64,000 bases of DNA from Agrobacterium tumefaciens (GCF_013318015.2 NZ_CP115841.1:1-64000); one strand, 5' to 3'. Shown: positions 19,359-30,730, counted from the stretch's first letter. Numbers and translations are program-made. Notes: generated by a model from the letters alone, not told the origin.

Positions 19359-22073
19359 TTGACGGACGTTTTGACCACCGCTTCCCTGATCTCGGAAGAG
19401 AGCCGCGCTACGGCCACTCCCATGATGGAGCAATATATCGAGATCAAGGCGAACAACCCCGGTTCGCTGCTGTTTTACCGCATGGGCGATTTTTACGAAT
19501 TGTTCTTTGACGATGCGGTGGAAGCCTCGCGGTCGCTCGGCATCACGCTGACGAAACGCGGCCAGCATATGGGGCAGGATATTCCCATGTGCGGCGTTCC
19601 CGTTCACGCCGCCGATGATTATCTCCAGAAGCTCATCCTGCGCGGTTATCGCGTCGCCGTCTGCGAGCAGGTGGAGGACCCGGCCGAGGCGAAGAAGCGC
19701 GGATCGAAATCCGTGGTAAAACGCGATGTGGTGCGGCTTGTCACGCCCGGCACGCTCACCGAAGAAAAGCTGCTGTCGCCGACGGAATCCAACTATCTTA
19801 TGGCGCTCGCTCGTATTCGCGGCAGTGCGGAGGCACAGTTTGCGCTTGCCTGGATTGATATTTCCACCGGCGTCTTCCGCTTGGCGGAAACCACGCTGAC
19901 GCGGCTCCTCGCTGATATCTGGCGCATCGATCCACGTGAGCTGATCGTTGCCGACAGTCTGTTCCATGACGAAGAGCTGCGACCGGTTTTCGATATGCTT
20001 GGCCGTGTCGCCGTGCCGCAGCCGGCCATTCTGTTCGACAGCGCTACGGCGGAAGGGCGGATCGCGCGTTACTTCAACGTCTCGACCCTCGATGGTTTCG
20101 GCACATTTTCGCGCGTGGAGATGGCCGCTGCCGCTGCCGCGGTTGCCTATGTTGAAAAGACCCAGATTGCCGAGCGCCCGCCGCTTGGTGCGCCGGAACG
20201 CGAAAGCGCTGCCTCCACGCTGTTCATCGATCCCGCGACCCGCGCCAATCTGGAGTTGGTGAAGACGCTCTCGGGCGAAAGGGACGGATCGCTCCTGCAT
20301 GCCCTCAACCGCACGGTCACGGGCGGCGGTGCGCGGCTTCTGGCCGAGCGGCTGATGTCTCCCTTGACCGATCCGGAAAGGGTTAATGCCCGTCTCGATG
20401 CGGTCGCCTATCTCATTGATGACGTATCCCTTTGCGATAGCCTGCGCGACGCATTGAAACAGGTTGCCGATATGCCGCGCGCGCTCTCCCGTCTTGCGCT
20501 TGAGCGCGGTGGCCCGCGCGATCTCGGGGCGATCAGGCAGGGCCTGGCGTCGGCCGAGAGAATTGCCGCCATTCTCGATCAGGGACTATTGCCGGAGGAG
20601 CTTGCTGCCGCACTTGCGGATCTGAAGGCTTTGCCGGGCGGGCTGGAAGCCATGCTTGGCTCGATGCTGGCCGACGATCTGCCGCTTTTGAAGCGTGATG
20701 GCGGTTTTCTGCGTGAGGGCGCCAGTCCAGAACTCGACGACGTGCGCGCATTGCGTGACCAGTCGCGCCGGGTAATCGCCGGGCTGCAGCTGCAATATGC
20801 CGAGGAAACCGGCATCAAATCGCTCAAGATCAAGCATAACAACGTGCTTGGTTATTTCATCGAGGTAACGGCGGGCAACGCCGATGTCATGATGGCGACG
20901 GATGAGGCGAAGGCGCGCTTCATTCACCGCCAGACCATGGCCGGCGCCATGCGCTTCACCACCACCGAGCTTGCCGATCTCGAAAGCCGCATCGCCAATG
21001 CCGCGGCTGAGGCTCTGACCATGGAGCTGGAGGCCTTCGCACGCATGGTTGAGGCCGTGGTGCACCAGGCTGAAGCAATCAAGGCCGGCGCGGCGGCACT
21101 TGCAATTATCGACGTTGCCTCGAGCCTTGCTTATCTGGCGACGGAACAGGCCTATTGCCGCCCGATCGTCGATGCCTCCATGACCTTTGCGATCACAGGC
21201 GGGCGCCACCCGGTTGTGGAACAGGCGCTGCGGCGCCAGTCCGCCGGGCCGTTCATCGCCAATAATTGCGATCTGTCGGCTGCTGAGGGCGGCAAAAATG
21301 GTGCGATCTGGCTGCTCACCGGCCCGAACATGGGCGGTAAATCGACTTTCCTGCGTCAGAATGCGCTCATCGCCATCCTCGCGCAGATCGGCTCCTTCGT
21401 TCCGGCAGAAGCCGCCCATATCGGCATCGTAGACCGGTTGTTTTCCCGCGTCGGCGCGTCCGACGATCTGGCGCGTGGCCGCTCGACCTTCATGGTGGAA
21501 ATGGTGGAAACGGCCGCCATCCTCAATCAGGCGACGGATCGCTCGCTTGTCATTCTGGATGAGATCGGCCGTGGCACGGCAACCTTCGACGGCCTTTCGA
21601 TCGCCTGGGCGGCGGTCGAGCATCTGCACGAGGTCAATCGTTGCCGTGGCCTCTTCGCCACGCATTTCCACGAACTGACGGTGCTGTCGGAAAAACTTGG
21701 TCGCCTTTCCAATGCCACGATGCGGGTGAAGGAATGGGAGGGTGACGTCATCTTCCTGCACGAGGTCGGACCGGGTGCTGCAGATCGTTCCTACGGTATT
21801 CAGGTGGCAAGGCTCGCCGGACTTCCGGCATCGGTGGTGGAGCGCGCCCGTGAGGTGCTGACGAAGCTCGAAGATGCCGATCGAAAGAACCCGGCCAGTC
21901 AGCTGATCGACGATCTGCCACTATTCCAGATCGCGGTTCGCCGTGAGGAAACCCGCAAGGCTGGACCATCGAAGGTGGAAGAAGCTTTGAAGGGGTTCAA
22001 CCCGGACGAAATGACGCCGCGTGAGGCATTGGACGCGCTCTATGCGTTAAAGAAAGAACTTGGCAAGGCTTAA
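19359..22073 (+). CDS. mutS: DNA mismatch repair protein MutS
   Basis: MutS recognises mismatches and recruits MutL. The protein is 904 aa from a TTG. The mismatch-contact motif is [11 protein letters not shown] at about 45-55 and Walker A is GPNMGGKS at about 655-662. [19 protein letters not shown] and FATHFHEL complete the ATPase. The N-terminal ~20 residues ([20 protein letters not shown]) precede the family start MMEQYIEIK, so either TTG 19359 or ATG 19422 could be used; neither has a clear ribosome binding site. No mutL is nearby. Confidence 0.96.
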   Translation: MTDVLTTASLISEESRATATPMMEQYIEIKANNPGSLLFYRMGDFYELFFDDAVEASRSLGITLTKRGQHMGQDIPMCGVPVHAADDYLQKLILRGYRVAVCEQVEDPAEAKKRGSKSVVKRDVVRLVTPGTLTEEKLLSPTESNYLMALARIRGSAEAQFALAWIDISTGVFRLAETTLTRLLADIWRIDPRELIVADSLFHDEELRPVFDMLGRVAVPQPAILFDSATAEGRIARYFNVSTLDGFGTFSRVEMAAAAAAVAYVEKTQIAERPPLGAPERESAASTLFIDPATRANLELVKTLSGERDGSLLHALNRTVTGGGARLLAERLMSPLTDPERVNARLDAVAYLIDDVSLCDSLRDALKQVADMPRALSRLALERGGPRDLGAIRQGLASAERIAAILDQGLLPEELAAALADLKALPGGLEAMLGSMLADDLPLLKRDGGFLREGASPELDDVRALRDQSRRVIAGLQLQYAEETGIKSLKIKHNNVLGYFIEVTAGNADVMMATDEAKARFIHRQTMAGAMRFTTTELADLESRIANAAAEALTMELEAFARMVEAVVHQAEAIKAGAAALAIIDVASSLAYLATEQAYCRPIVDASMTFAITGGRHPVVEQALRRQSAGPFIANNCDLSAAEGGKNGAIWLLTGPNMGGKSTFLRQNALIAILAQIGSFVPAEAAHIGIVDRLFSRVGASDDLARGRSTFMVEMVETAAILNQATDRSLVILDEIGRGTATFDGLSIAWAAVEHLHEVNRCRGLFATHFHELTVLSEKLGRLSNATMRVKEWEGDVIFLHEVGPGAADRSYGIQVARLAGLPASVVERAREVLTKLEDADRKNPASQLIDDLPLFQIAVRREETRKAGPSKVEEALKGFNPDEMTPREALDALYALKKELGKA

Positions 22074-22168
22074 GAGGATAGACTGCCTGTCCATCGCCTT
22101 TGAAACTCGCTATAGGACAATCCCATCGCAAGCGGTGGCTTTCCCACAGGACATGGATAACGGCATAA

Positions 22169-24997
22169 ATGGCCATCAAGGACCTGGATTTTTCCGAAAT
22201 TCTCGATGTTTCGGCGCTGAAGCGCGAATGCGACATCATCTTCAAGAACGACGGCAAGCGCATCGCCGATGTCAGGTCAGACCTGCTGCCGATCTTTCGC
22301 AAGGCCAGCACGGAAGGCCGGGAAAAGGCTCGCGAACTGCTGAAATCCGACGGCAGCGGCATCGATTGCGCCCGACGTATCTCCTGGCTCCAGGACCGGC
22401 TGATCGAAATCCTCTATGATCTCGCCTGCCAATATGTCTATCCGAAAGACGCGCCGCAAATCGCCGTTGCAGCGGTGGGGGGGTACGGTCGCGGCACGCT
22501 GGCGCCGGGATCGGATATCGACCTTCTGTTCCTGCTGCCGGCCAAGAACACGCCGGATATGCACAAGGCCGTGGAGTTCGTGCTTTATCTGCTCTGGGAT
22601 CTCGGCTTCAAGGTCGGCCACGCCACGCGCACGGTGGATGAGTGCGTCCGCCTGTCGAAATCCGATATGACTATCCGCACCGCCATTCTGGAAGTGCGGG
22701 CAATCTGCGGCAAAAAATCCCTGACCGATGATCTCGAAAAACGTTTCGAGTCGGAAGTTGTCACCGGTACCGGGCCGGAATTCATCGCCGCCAAGCTGGC
22801 CGAGCGTGACCAGCGTCACCGCAAGGCGGGCGATACGCGCTATCTGGTGGAGCCGAACGTCAAGGAAGGCAAGGGCGGCCTGCGCGACCTGCACACGCTG
22901 TTCTGGATCGCCAAATATTATTACCATGTCCGCGATACAGCCGATCTCGTCAAGCTTGGCGTCCTGTCTAAGCGCGAACTCAGGCTGTTCGAAAAGGCCG
23001 ATGATTTTCTCTGGGCCGTCCGTTGCCAGATGCATTTCATCACCAACAAGGCGGAAGAGCGCCTTTCCTTCGACATTCAGCGCGAGATCGCCGATGCGCT
23101 GGGCTATCAGCCACGCCCCGGGCTTTCCGCCGTCGAACGTTTCATGAAGCATTACTTCCTGGTGGCGAAGGACGTGGGTGACCTGACCCGCATCGTCTGC
23201 GCCGCACTGGAGGACAGGCAAGCAAAGGACGTGCCGGGCCTGTCGGGTGTTCTCAGCCGCTTTGCCCACCGCGTCCGCAAAATTCCCGGTTCTGTTGAAT
23301 TCGTTGAGGATCGCGGCCGCATCGCGCTGGCCAAGCCGGACGTGTTCAAAAACGATCCGGTCAATTTGATCCGGCTCTTTCATATCGCCGATATCAACAA
23401 TCTCGAACTTCACCCGGATGCGCTGCGTGTCGTTACCCGGTCGCTGTCGCTGATCAATGACGGGCTTCGCGAGAACGAGGAGGCGAACCGGCTGTTTCTG
23501 GCGATCCTCACCTCGAGGCGTGATCCGGCGCTCACCTTGCGGCGCATGAACGAGGCTGGCGTCCTCGGCAAGTTCATTCCCGAATTCGGCAAGATCGTCG
23601 CGATGATGCAGTTCAACATGTATCATCACTATACGGTGGACGAACATCTGATCCGCTCGGTCGGCGTACTGTCGGAGGTGGACAAGGGGACGGCTGTGGA
23701 TGCCCATCCGCTTGCCAACCAGCTGATGCCGGGTGTCGAGGAGCGTGAGGCACTTTATGTGGCCGTTCTGCTGCACGATGTGGCCAAGGGCCGGCAGGAG
23801 GATCACTCGATTGCCGGTGCGCGCGTGGCCCGCAAGCTTTGCCAGCGTTTCCGGCTGACCGGCAAGCAGACCGAAATGGTGGTCTGGCTGATCGAGCAGC
23901 ATCTTCTGATGTCCATGGTCGCCCAGACGCGCGACCTGCACGACCGCAAGACCATCACCGATTTCGCCGACAAGGTACAATCCATGGAGCGGCTGAAGAT
24001 GCTGCTTATCCTGACGGTCTGCGATATCCGCGCGGTCGGTCCGGGTGTCTGGAACGGCTGGAAGGGTCAGTTGCTCCGCTCTCTTTATTACGAGACCGAG
24101 CTGCTTCTCTCCGGTGGCTTTTCGGAAGTCTCACGCAAGGAAAGGGCGCATATTGCCCGTCAGGCGCTTTACGACGCGCTGGAAGACTGGGGCCACAAGG
24201 CACGGCGCAAATACACCAAGCTGCACTATGAGCCCTATCTGCTGACGGTGGCGCTGGAAGATCAGGTGCGTCACACCCGCTTCATCCGCGAGGCCGACAA
24301 GCAGGAAAAGGCGCTGTCGACCATGGTGCGCACACATTCCTTCCACGCCATCACCGAAATCACCGTGCTGGCGCCCGACCATCCGCGCCTGCTGTCGATC
24401 ATTACCGGCGCCTGCGCTGCGGCCGGCGCCAACATTGCCGACGCGCAAATCTTCACCACATCCGATGGGCGGGCGCTCGATACGATCCTGATCAACCGCG
24501 AATTTCCGATCGACGAAGACGAGACGCGGCGCGGCAACAATGTCGGCAAGCTGATCGAAGAGGTTCTGTCCGGTCGTCAGCGCCTGCCGGAAATGATTGC
24601 CACCCGCACCAAGAGCCGGAGGAAGAAAAGCGCCTTCACCATTCCGCCCTCCGTCATCATTTCCAATGGGCTTTCGAACAAGTTCACCGTTATCGAGGTC
24701 GAGTGCCTCGACCGGCCGGGGCTTCTGGCGGATATGACGGCTGTCATTGCCGATCTGTCGCTGGATATTCATTCCGCACGCATCACCACCTTTGGCGAGA
24801 AGGTCATCGACACATTCTACGTGACGGATCTCTTCGGCCAGAAGGTCACCAATGACAACCGGCAGGCCAGCATTGCCACGCGTCTGAAGGCCGTGATGAG
24901 CGAGCAGGAAGACGAATTGCGCGATCGCATGCCAAACGGCATCATCGCCCATCCCGATGTGGCGGCGCTGCCGGCCACGCGCACGGCAAAGGCTTGA
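22169..24997 (+). CDS. glnD: Bifunctional PII uridylyltransferase/uridylyl-removing enzyme GlnD
   Basis: GlnD senses glutamine, uridylylating PII (GlnB/GlnK) when glutamine is low and deuridylylating it when high. The 942-aa protein has the nucleotidyltransferase motif [19 protein letters not shown] (about 104-122), an HD domain with [14 protein letters not shown] (about 534-547), and two C-terminal ACT domains (from about 730 and 845). All parts are intact, so both activities are expected. It lies 95 bases after mutS and 7 bases before murJ. Together with rpoN and ptsN it gives the window three nitrogen-control genes. Confidence 0.96.
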   Translation: MAIKDLDFSEILDVSALKRECDIIFKNDGKRIADVRSDLLPIFRKASTEGREKARELLKSDGSGIDCARRISWLQDRLIEILYDLACQYVYPKDAPQIAVAAVGGYGRGTLAPGSDIDLLFLLPAKNTPDMHKAVEFVLYLLWDLGFKVGHATRTVDECVRLSKSDMTIRTAILEVRAICGKKSLTDDLEKRFESEVVTGTGPEFIAAKLAERDQRHRKAGDTRYLVEPNVKEGKGGLRDLHTLFWIAKYYYHVRDTADLVKLGVLSKRELRLFEKADDFLWAVRCQMHFITNKAEERLSFDIQREIADALGYQPRPGLSAVERFMKHYFLVAKDVGDLTRIVCAALEDRQAKDVPGLSGVLSRFAHRVRKIPGSVEFVEDRGRIALAKPDVFKNDPVNLIRLFHIADINNLELHPDALRVVTRSLSLINDGLRENEEANRLFLAILTSRRDPALTLRRMNEAGVLGKFIPEFGKIVAMMQFNMYHHYTVDEHLIRSVGVLSEVDKGTAVDAHPLANQLMPGVEEREALYVAVLLHDVAKGRQEDHSIAGARVARKLCQRFRLTGKQTEMVVWLIEQHLLMSMVAQTRDLHDRKTITDFADKVQSMERLKMLLILTVCDIRAVGPGVWNGWKGQLLRSLYYETELLLSGGFSEVSRKERAHIARQALYDALEDWGHKARRKYTKLHYEPYLLTVALEDQVRHTRFIREADKQEKALSTMVRTHSFHAITEITVLAPDHPRLLSIITGACAAAGANIADAQIFTTSDGRALDTILINREFPIDEDETRRGNNVGKLIEEVLSGRQRLPEMIATRTKSRRKKSAFTIPPSVIISNGLSNKFTVIEVECLDRPGLLADMTAVIADLSLDIHSARITTFGEKVIDTFYVTDLFGQKVTNDNRQASIATRLKAVMSEQEDELRDRMPNGIIAHPDVAALPATRTAKA

Positions 24998-25004
24998 AAT
25001 TCCC

Positions 25005-26594
25005 ATGAGCTTGATCGGAAAGTTCGCCACGGTCGGCACGGCCACGCTCGGAAGCCGTATCTTCGGTTTCCTCCGCGAGACGCTGATGGCCGCAGCCGTC
25101 GGTACCGGCCCGGTCGCCGATGCCTTCAATGCTGCCTTCCGGTTCCCGAACACCTTCCGGCGCCTTTTTGCCGAAGGCGCGTTCAACTCGGCCTTCGTGC
25201 CGCTTTTTGCCAAGGAAATCGAGGCGAACGGCATGGAGGGCGCAAGGCGCTTTTCCGAAGAAGTTTTCGGCGTTCTGTTCACCGTGCTTCTGGCTTTGAC
25301 GATCCTGATGGAACTGTCGATGCCGTTCATCGTGCGCACCGTTATTGCGCCGGGCTTTCTGGAAGACCCGGTGAAATTCGACAACACCGTCCGTCTCGCA
25401 ACCATCATGTTTCCCTATCTCGCCTGCATGTCGCTGGCGGCGATGATGGGCGGCATGCTGAATTCGCTGCACCGTTATTTCGCTGCCGCGATTGCGCCGG
25501 TCTTCCTGAACATCATTCTGATTGGTGTTCTGATGCTGGCCTGGTGGAAGCATTACGACCCGCTTCAGGTGGGTTATGCCCTGTCCTGGGGTGTGATGGC
25601 GGCGGGTGTGGTGCAGCTTGGCATCGTCTGGATCGCCGTGCGCAATGCCGGCATGCGGATCGGTTTCCGCAGACCCCGGCTGACGAAGAATGTCCAGCGC
25701 CTGCTGGTCCTTGCTTTGCCGGCCGCGATCACCGGCGGCATCACCCAGATCAATCTCCTGATCAACACCAATATCGCGTCTGCCGGTGAGGGTGTGATCT
25801 CCTCGCTCGCCTATGCCGACCGGATTTACCAGCTGCCGCTCGGTGTCGTCGGCATCGCCGTTGCCACCGTGCTTTTGCCGGAGCTGGCGCGGGCTTTGCG
25901 TGGCGGACATATGGTCGAGGCGGGAAGCCTGCAAAACCGCTCGGTCGAATTCGTGCTGTTTTTGACATTACCCGCTGCCGCTGCCCTTCTCGTCATGGCG
26001 GAACCCATCGTGCGCTTTCTGTACGAGCGCGGCAATTTCGCGCCTTCGGCCACCGTCACCGTCGCGCAGATCCTCGGTATTTATGGCCTCGGCCTGCCGG
26101 CTTTCGTGCTGATAAAGGCGTTCATTCCCGGCTTCTTTGCCCGCGAGGACACCCGCACCCCGATGATCTTCGCGGCGATTTCCGTGGTTGTGAACGTCTC
26201 TCTGGCGCTGACATTGTTTCCGCGTCTCGGAGGTTCGGGCATCGCCATTGCCGAGATCACCGCCGGCTGGGTCAATGCCGCCCTGCTGTTCGGCATGCTG
26301 TTGTGGCGGGGTCACTGGCATGTGGACATTCCGCTCCTTACCCGCATTCCGCGCTTGCTGCTGGCCGCCGCCCTTATGGCGGGCTTCGTTCACTATGCGC
26401 TGACCTATCTCAGCTTCGAGCTGTCCTCCGCCTCCTCCATTTTCGTCCGGGCCGGAACCATCATGGGCCTCGTACTCTCCGCCATGCTTGTTTATTTCGT
26501 GCTGGCGTTTGTTTCGGGTGGTGCCGATCTCGGCATGGTCAAGAGAGCCATCAAAAAGCGCCGCAACAAGAATGCCCAGACGGAGATAAGCTGA
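25005..26594 (+). CDS. murJ: Lipid II flippase MurJ (MviN)
   Basis: MurJ flips lipid II across the inner membrane for peptidoglycan synthesis. The 529-aa protein begins MSLIGKFATVGTATLGSRIFGFLRETLMAAAVG and has about 14 hydrophobic helices, with the MviN motifs FRFPNTFRRLFAEGAFNSAFVPLF and FYARED-like GFFAREDTRTP. The frame opens 16 codons earlier inside glnD, but ATG 25005 gives the family start. Its stop shares a base with the next ATG (TGATG). Confidence 0.95.
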   Translation: MSLIGKFATVGTATLGSRIFGFLRETLMAAAVGTGPVADAFNAAFRFPNTFRRLFAEGAFNSAFVPLFAKEIEANGMEGARRFSEEVFGVLFTVLLALTILMELSMPFIVRTVIAPGFLEDPVKFDNTVRLATIMFPYLACMSLAAMMGGMLNSLHRYFAAAIAPVFLNIILIGVLMLAWWKHYDPLQVGYALSWGVMAAGVVQLGIVWIAVRNAGMRIGFRRPRLTKNVQRLLVLALPAAITGGITQINLLINTNIASAGEGVISSLAYADRIYQLPLGVVGIAVATVLLPELARALRGGHMVEAGSLQNRSVEFVLFLTLPAAAALLVMAEPIVRFLYERGNFAPSATVTVAQILGIYGLGLPAFVLIKAFIPGFFAREDTRTPMIFAAISVVVNVSLALTLFPRLGGSGIAIAEITAGWVNAALLFGMLLWRGHWHVDIPLLTRIPRLLLAAALMAGFVHYALTYLSFELSSASSIFVRAGTIMGLVLSAMLVYFVLAFVSGGADLGMVKRAIKKRRNKNAQTEIS

Positions 26595-26998
26595 TGTCCT
26601 TTGCAGAAAACCGTCGCATCGCCCTCATCACACTCTTGGCGGACGATTATGACCGGGCAAAGACGTTTTATTGCGAGGTTCTGGGGTTTGACTGCCTTTC
26701 CGACCAACCTCTTGATGACGGCAAACGCTGGCTGGTGATGAAGCCTCAAGGGACCGATGGCTGTGCCCTCTTGCTTGCCGAGGCGGATGGCGAAGCGCAG
26801 CGTCTTGCCATCGGCAACCAGACCGGCGGCCGTGTCGGGTTTTTCCTGCATACCGACGATTTCGGTCGTGACTACGAGACGATGCTTGCGCGCGGCGTGC
26901 GCTTTCTGGAAGAACCGCGCCATGAGGTTTATGGCTCCGTCGCGGTCTTTGCGGACCCTTATGGAAATCACTGGGATCTTCTTCAGCCGCGCGGCTGA
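26594..26998 (+). CDS. VOC-family (glyoxalase/bleomycin-resistance fold) protein
   Basis: The 134-aa protein is a single vicinal-oxygen-chelate fold: ALITLLADDYDRAKTFYCEVLGFDC, then ...VGFFLHTDDFGRDYETMLARGVRFLEEPRHEVYGSVAVFADPYGNHWDLLQ. The terminal acidic/His residues (DPYGNHWDL) match metal-binding positions of the superfamily. Substrate is not known. Translational overlap with murJ (TGATG) suggests co-expression rather than a shared role. Confidence 0.8.
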   Translation: MSFAENRRIALITLLADDYDRAKTFYCEVLGFDCLSDQPLDDGKRWLVMKPQGTDGCALLLAEADGEAQRLAIGNQTGGRVGFFLHTDDFGRDYETMLARGVRFLEEPRHEVYGSVAVFADPYGNHWDLLQPRG

Positions 26999-27101
26999 CG
27001 CGCCCTGAAACCGCTTGATTGCGAGGGGCTGTAGGTGCATAAGCGCGCGTGCAATTCCAACCACGGGGCGGGGCCCTCCACAAGCCTTTTCGAGGACGAC
27101 A

Positions 27102-28166
27102 ATGAACGCATTCAAGCCGCTGGTTTTCTCGGGCGTCCAGCCGACCGGCAATCTGCATCTCGGCAATTATCTCGGGGCCATCCGCAAATTCGTGGCGTTG
27201 CAGGAAGATAACGACTGCATCTATTGCGTCGTCGACATGCACGCCATCACCGCCCAGCTCGTTCATTCGGACCTGAAGGCGCAAACCCGCTCGATCGCTG
27301 CTGCCTTCATTGCCGCAGGCATTGATCCGGTGAAGCATATCGTCTTCAACCAGTCGGCTGTGCCGCAGCACGCCGAACTCGCCTGGATCTTCAATTGCGT
27401 GGCGCGCATCGGCTGGATGGAGCGCATGACGCAGTTCAAGGACAAGTCCGGCAAGAATGCCGAGCAGGTGTCGCTTGGGCTGCTTGCCTATCCGAGCCTG
27501 ATGGCTGCGGACATTCTCGTCTACCGTGCGACCCACGTTCCTGTCGGCGACGACCAGAAGCAGCATCTGGAACTGGCCCGCGACATCGCCCAGAAATTCA
27601 ACATCGATTTCGGCGACCATATCCGCAACGCCGGTCTCGGGCTCGACATCACCGTGGGCAATGAGCCGGTGCATGCCTATTTCCCGATGGTGGAGCCGCT
27701 GATCGGCGGTCCGGCACCGCGGGTGATGTCGTTGAAGGACGGCACCAAGAAGATGTCGAAGTCCGATCCGTCGGATCTGTCGCGCATCAACCTCATGGAC
27801 GATGTCGACGCCATTTCGAGAAAGATCAAGAAGGCGAAGACGGACCCGGATGCACTGCCGAGCGAAGTGGAAGGCCTGAAGGGCCGCCCGGAGGCCGAAA
27901 ACCTAGTTGGTATCTATGCAGCACTGTCTGACAAGACGAAAGCGGAAGTTCTTTTAGAATTCGGCGGACAGCAGTTCTCGGCCTTCAAGCCGGCTCTCGT
28001 CGAGCTTGCCGTCAATGTGCTGGCTCCGGTCAACAACGAGATGCGCCGCCTTCTCGACGATCCCACCCACATCGATGCCATCCTCAAACAGGGTGGTGAG
28101 CGCGCGCGCGCGATCGCCGAAAACACGATGAACGAGGTGCGCGACATCATCGGGTTCCTGCGCTGA
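27102..28166 (+). CDS. trpS: Tryptophanyl-tRNA synthetase
   Basis: TrpS charges tRNA-Trp. The 354-aa class I synthetase has the HIGH-like motif PTGNLHLGN at 14-22 and KMSKS at 217-221, with the Trp-binding region [30 protein letters not shown] between them. The frame runs upstream 29 codons, but [16 protein letters not shown] at 27102 is the family start, preceded by CGAGGACGACA. A strong terminator follows. Confidence 0.96.
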   Translation: MNAFKPLVFSGVQPTGNLHLGNYLGAIRKFVALQEDNDCIYCVVDMHAITAQLVHSDLKAQTRSIAAAFIAAGIDPVKHIVFNQSAVPQHAELAWIFNCVARIGWMERMTQFKDKSGKNAEQVSLGLLAYPSLMAADILVYRATHVPVGDDQKQHLELARDIAQKFNIDFGDHIRNAGLGLDITVGNEPVHAYFPMVEPLIGGPAPRVMSLKDGTKKMSKSDPSDLSRINLMDDVDAISRKIKKAKTDPDALPSEVEGLKGRPEAENLVGIYAALSDKTKAEVLLEFGGQQFSAFKPALVELAVNVLAPVNNEMRRLLDDPTHIDAILKQGGERARAIAENTMNEVRDIIGFLR

Positions 28167-28184
28167 CCACGTATCGCCTTGCGG

Positions 28185-28252
28185 ATCACGGCGGGCGGTT
28201 TGCGCCTGCCGTGATTTGATATAATCTCCGCCCGAACCGTCGGGCGGTTTTT
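28185..28252 (+). terminator. Double hairpin terminator after trpS
   Basis: The first stem pairs ATCACGGC (28185-28192) with GCCGTGAT (28208-28215). The second, CCGCCCGA (28228-28235) with TCGGGCGG (28240-28247), has a 4-base loop and is followed by five T residues, a canonical intrinsic terminator. It separates trpS from the Usp gene. Confidence 0.85.
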
Positions 28253-28281
28253 CGGATCGCGGCGGACACAGGGAGTGCGGA

Positions 28282-28773
28282 ATGGTTTCAAAACGGCTGT
28301 CGCGTCTGGAAGGGCATCGTCGCAAATTTCTCGCTGTTATCGATGACACACCGGAATGCGAAAGGGCCGTGCATTATGCCGGTCGTCGCGCCAAGAACTC
28401 CAATGGCGGACTGGTTCTGCTTTACATGATACCGGAAGGCGATTTCCAGCAGTGGCTGGGCGTCGAGCAGATCATGCGGGCCGAGGCGCGAGAGGAGGCG
28501 GAAGCAACGCTTGCCAAGATCGCCCAGAAGGTCCGTGAGACCATCGGCATCGAGCCGGAAGCGGTGATCCGTGAAGGCGGCGCAACCGAACAGATCCACG
28601 GGCTCATCGAGGAAGATCGCGATATTGCCATTCTGGTTTTGGCGGCAGGATCAACGAAGGAAGGGCCGGGACCGCTCGTCTCCTCCATCTCAGGACGCGG
28701 TGCGGCCTTCCCCATCCCCGTCACCGTGCTACCGGATACGCTGACGGATGAGGAAATCGACGCCCTCTGCTGA
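28282..28773 (+). CDS. Universal stress protein (UspA family)
   Basis: The 163-aa single-domain protein begins with a basic stretch and then FLAVIDDTPECERAVHYAGRRAKNSNGGLVLLYMIPEG, the Usp opening strand and helix. The nucleotide-loop region is AILVLAAGSTKEGPGPLVSSISGRGAAFPIPVTVLPD; it departs from the canonical G2xG9xG(S/T) spacing, so ATP binding is uncertain. CAGGGAG lies just before the ATG. Its position after trpS is frequent in rhizobia. Confidence 0.83.
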   Translation: MVSKRLSRLEGHRRKFLAVIDDTPECERAVHYAGRRAKNSNGGLVLLYMIPEGDFQQWLGVEQIMRAEAREEAEATLAKIAQKVRETIGIEPEAVIREGGATEQIHGLIEEDRDIAILVLAAGSTKEGPGPLVSSISGRGAAFPIPVTVLPDTLTDEEIDALC

Positions 28774-28858
28774 ACTTTGTTCGACCCCGAAAGGCAGGAA
28801 CGGATTCGGGCAAGAATTTGGGGCTGACGATTTCTTGAATGTAATTATCATGTCAGGG

Positions 28859-28888
28859 CTTGAAGTAAGGCTTCGCCAGGCGTATTTT
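28859..28888 (+). promoter_or_regulatory. Candidate promoter of nfuA
   Basis: CTTGAA (28859-28864) and TATTTT (28883-28888) are 18 bases apart, 54 bases before the nfuA ATG. Confidence 0.4.
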
Positions 28889-28942
28889 TTGGAAGAATTC
28901 TAAATTGCGGGGCGTGAACGGCGACCTCGAAGGAGACAGATA

Positions 28943-29506
28943 ATGTTCATTCAGACGGAAGCCACGCCGAACCCCGCGACCCTCAAGTTCCTGCCGGGCA
29001 AGGTGGTGCTGGAAAGCGGCACGGCTGAGTTTCTCAACCCCGCGCAGGCGCAGGCCTCGCCGCTGGCAGAGCGCCTCTTCACCATTCCGGGTGTCACCGG
29101 TGTTTATTTCGGCTTCGATTTCATCACCGTCACCAAGGATGACGCCGAATGGCAGCATCTGAAGCCCGCCATTCTCGGTTCGATCATGGAGCATTTCATG
29201 TCTGGCCGCCCCATCATGGGAACCGCCATTGCGGCTGAAGTGTCGGATGAGGAAGGCGAGTTCTTTGAAGCGGGTGACGAAACCATCGTCGCCACCATCA
29301 AGGAACTGCTGGATACCCGCGTCCGCCCCGCCGTGGCGCAGGATGGCGGCGATATCACTTTCCGTGGTTTCCGCGACGGCACCGTGTTCCTGAACATGAA
29401 GGGCGCCTGCTCTGGTTGCCCGTCCTCCACCGCCACGCTGAAGCACGGCGTCCAGAACCTGCTTCGTCATTTCGTGCCGGAAGTGCGCGAAGTCGAAGCT
29501 GTATGA
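28943..29506 (+). CDS. nfuA: NifU-family Fe-S cluster scaffold/carrier (NfuA-like)
   Basis: The 187-aa protein joins an N-terminal Nfu domain (1-88, MFIQTEATPNPATLKFLPG) to a C-terminal NifU-like domain. The latter holds the cluster ligands C156 and C159 in GACSGCPSST. It should bind a [4Fe-4S] cluster as a dimer and pass it to target enzymes. MiaB, which needs two clusters, is encoded 3 kb downstream. GAAGGAG precedes the ATG. The start of a rightward gene group with tsaB and rimI. Confidence 0.92.
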   Translation: MFIQTEATPNPATLKFLPGKVVLESGTAEFLNPAQAQASPLAERLFTIPGVTGVYFGFDFITVTKDDAEWQHLKPAILGSIMEHFMSGRPIMGTAIAAEVSDEEGEFFEAGDETIVATIKELLDTRVRPAVAQDGGDITFRGFRDGTVFLNMKGACSGCPSSTATLKHGVQNLLRHFVPEVREVEAV

Positions 29507-29527
29507 CGTTATAAGCCAGGCCGCGCC

Positions 29528-30196
29528 ATGATTGTTCTCGCACTCGATACCTCAGGTGTGGACTGTTCCGCCTGCGTCTATGACAGCGCCTCCGACACGG
29601 TGCTTGGCGAGGTGTGCGAAACCATCGGAAAAGGTCATGCCGAGCGGCTGATGGCTGTGATTGATGGTGCCCTGCAGCAGGCACACCTGCCGCTTCAGAA
29701 AGTCGGGCGCATCGCGGTAACGATCGGACCGGGTTCCTTTACCGGCATTCGCGTCGGCGTTGCCGCCGCGCGTGGTTTTGCCCTGTCGCTCGGCATAGAG
29801 GCAGTCGGCGTAACCACGCTTGAGACGATCGCCTTGCATCATCTGCTGGAAAATCCCGGCCGGCCAGTGGCTGTCGGGCTCGACGCCAAACGGGGCGAAG
29901 CCTACCTCCAGACATTTGCAGAGGATGGATCGCCGCTCCTCGAGGCCGCGCTTTTGTCTCTGGCGGATGCCAAAACGGCTCTCTCCGGTTTCGATGGCGC
30001 CATTATCGGTTCCGCCGCACCCCTTTTTCAGGGTTTCGACGCGGGGTCAGGGCCCGATCATTTTCCGATTTCCACTGTCGCGCGGGCGGGTGGACGCAAG
30101 CCGAAAGGCATGCCGAAACCCGCACCGCTTTACCTTCGCGGCCCGGATGCCCGGCCGCAGACGGGTTTTGCGCTGGCACGCCAGAGCGTTGCCTGA
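29528..30196 (+). CDS. tsaB: tRNA t6A37 threonylcarbamoyl biosynthesis protein TsaB
   Basis: TsaB is the inactive-kinase partner of TsaD in making N6-threonylcarbamoyladenosine at position 37 of ANN-decoding tRNAs. The 222-aa protein opens MIVLALDTSGVDCSACVYD and contains GPGSFTGIRVGVAAARGFALSLGIEAVGVTTLE, both typical. It lies between nfuA and rimI. MiaB, another A37 modifier, is nearby. Confidence 0.94.
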   Translation: MIVLALDTSGVDCSACVYDSASDTVLGEVCETIGKGHAERLMAVIDGALQQAHLPLQKVGRIAVTIGPGSFTGIRVGVAAARGFALSLGIEAVGVTTLETIALHHLLENPGRPVAVGLDAKRGEAYLQTFAEDGSPLLEAALLSLADAKTALSGFDGAIIGSAAPLFQGFDAGSGPDHFPISTVARAGGRKPKGMPKPAPLYLRGPDARPQTGFALARQSVA

Positions 30197-30235
30197 TAGG
30201 TGGCACCCGTAAATGCGTGCGGATGATTCCTTGTT

Positions 30236-30730
30236 ATGTTTGACGAATATCTAAGCTGGAAGCCCTATTTCGAGATCGTGCCGATGCAGCATGAGGATTG
30301 CGCCGGAGTGGCGGAATTGCATGCGCTGCGCTTTCCGCGCCCCTGGAATGACGGGGAGTTTTCCGGGCTGTTGACGCAAGGCTCGGTTTTCGGTGCCGTC
30401 GCGCGGCAGACGAACGCATTTTTCAGCAAACCGCTCGGTGGTTTCGTGCTTGCGCGCGAAGTGGCCGGCGAGGCGGAAATCCTGACCGTTGCGGTGGCCG
30501 ACAAGTTCGCGCGCACCGGCCTCGGCTGGCGCCTGATGCAATCGGCCGTCCGTGAGGCGATGATGCGCGGTGCCGAAACGATGTTCCTGGAAGTGGACAG
30601 CAACAATGCCTCCGCCGTGGGACTTTATAAAAAGCTCGGCTTCAAAACGGTCGCTGAGCGGAAGGCCTATTACACCGCCAAGGATGGCGCGAAGTCGACG
30701 GCGCTTGTCATGCGCCGCGATCTTCGCTAG
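30236..30730 (+). CDS. rimI: GNAT acetyltransferase RimI (ribosomal protein S18-alanine type)
   Basis: The 164-aa GNAT protein has the acetyl-CoA loop VADKFARTGLGWRLMQSAVREAM and the RimI-type EVDSNNASAVGLYKKLGFKTVAERKAYY. RimI acetylates the N-terminus of ribosomal protein S18 in enterics. The tsaB-rimI adjacency supports the assignment. A Fur-family regulator gene follows after 69 bases. Confidence 0.88.
   Translation: MFDEYLSWKPYFEIVPMQHEDCAGVAELHALRFPRPWNDGEFSGLLTQGSVFGAVARQTNAFFSKPLGGFVLAREVAGEAEILTVAVADKFARTGLGWRLMQSAVREAMMRGAETMFLEVDSNNASAVGLYKKLGFKTVAERKAYYTAKDGAKSTALVMRRDLR

Noticed and set aside
22277..23980. 567-codon open frame antisense to glnD
   Set aside because: GlnD is intact on the other strand with all catalytic motifs; the antisense product resembles nothing.
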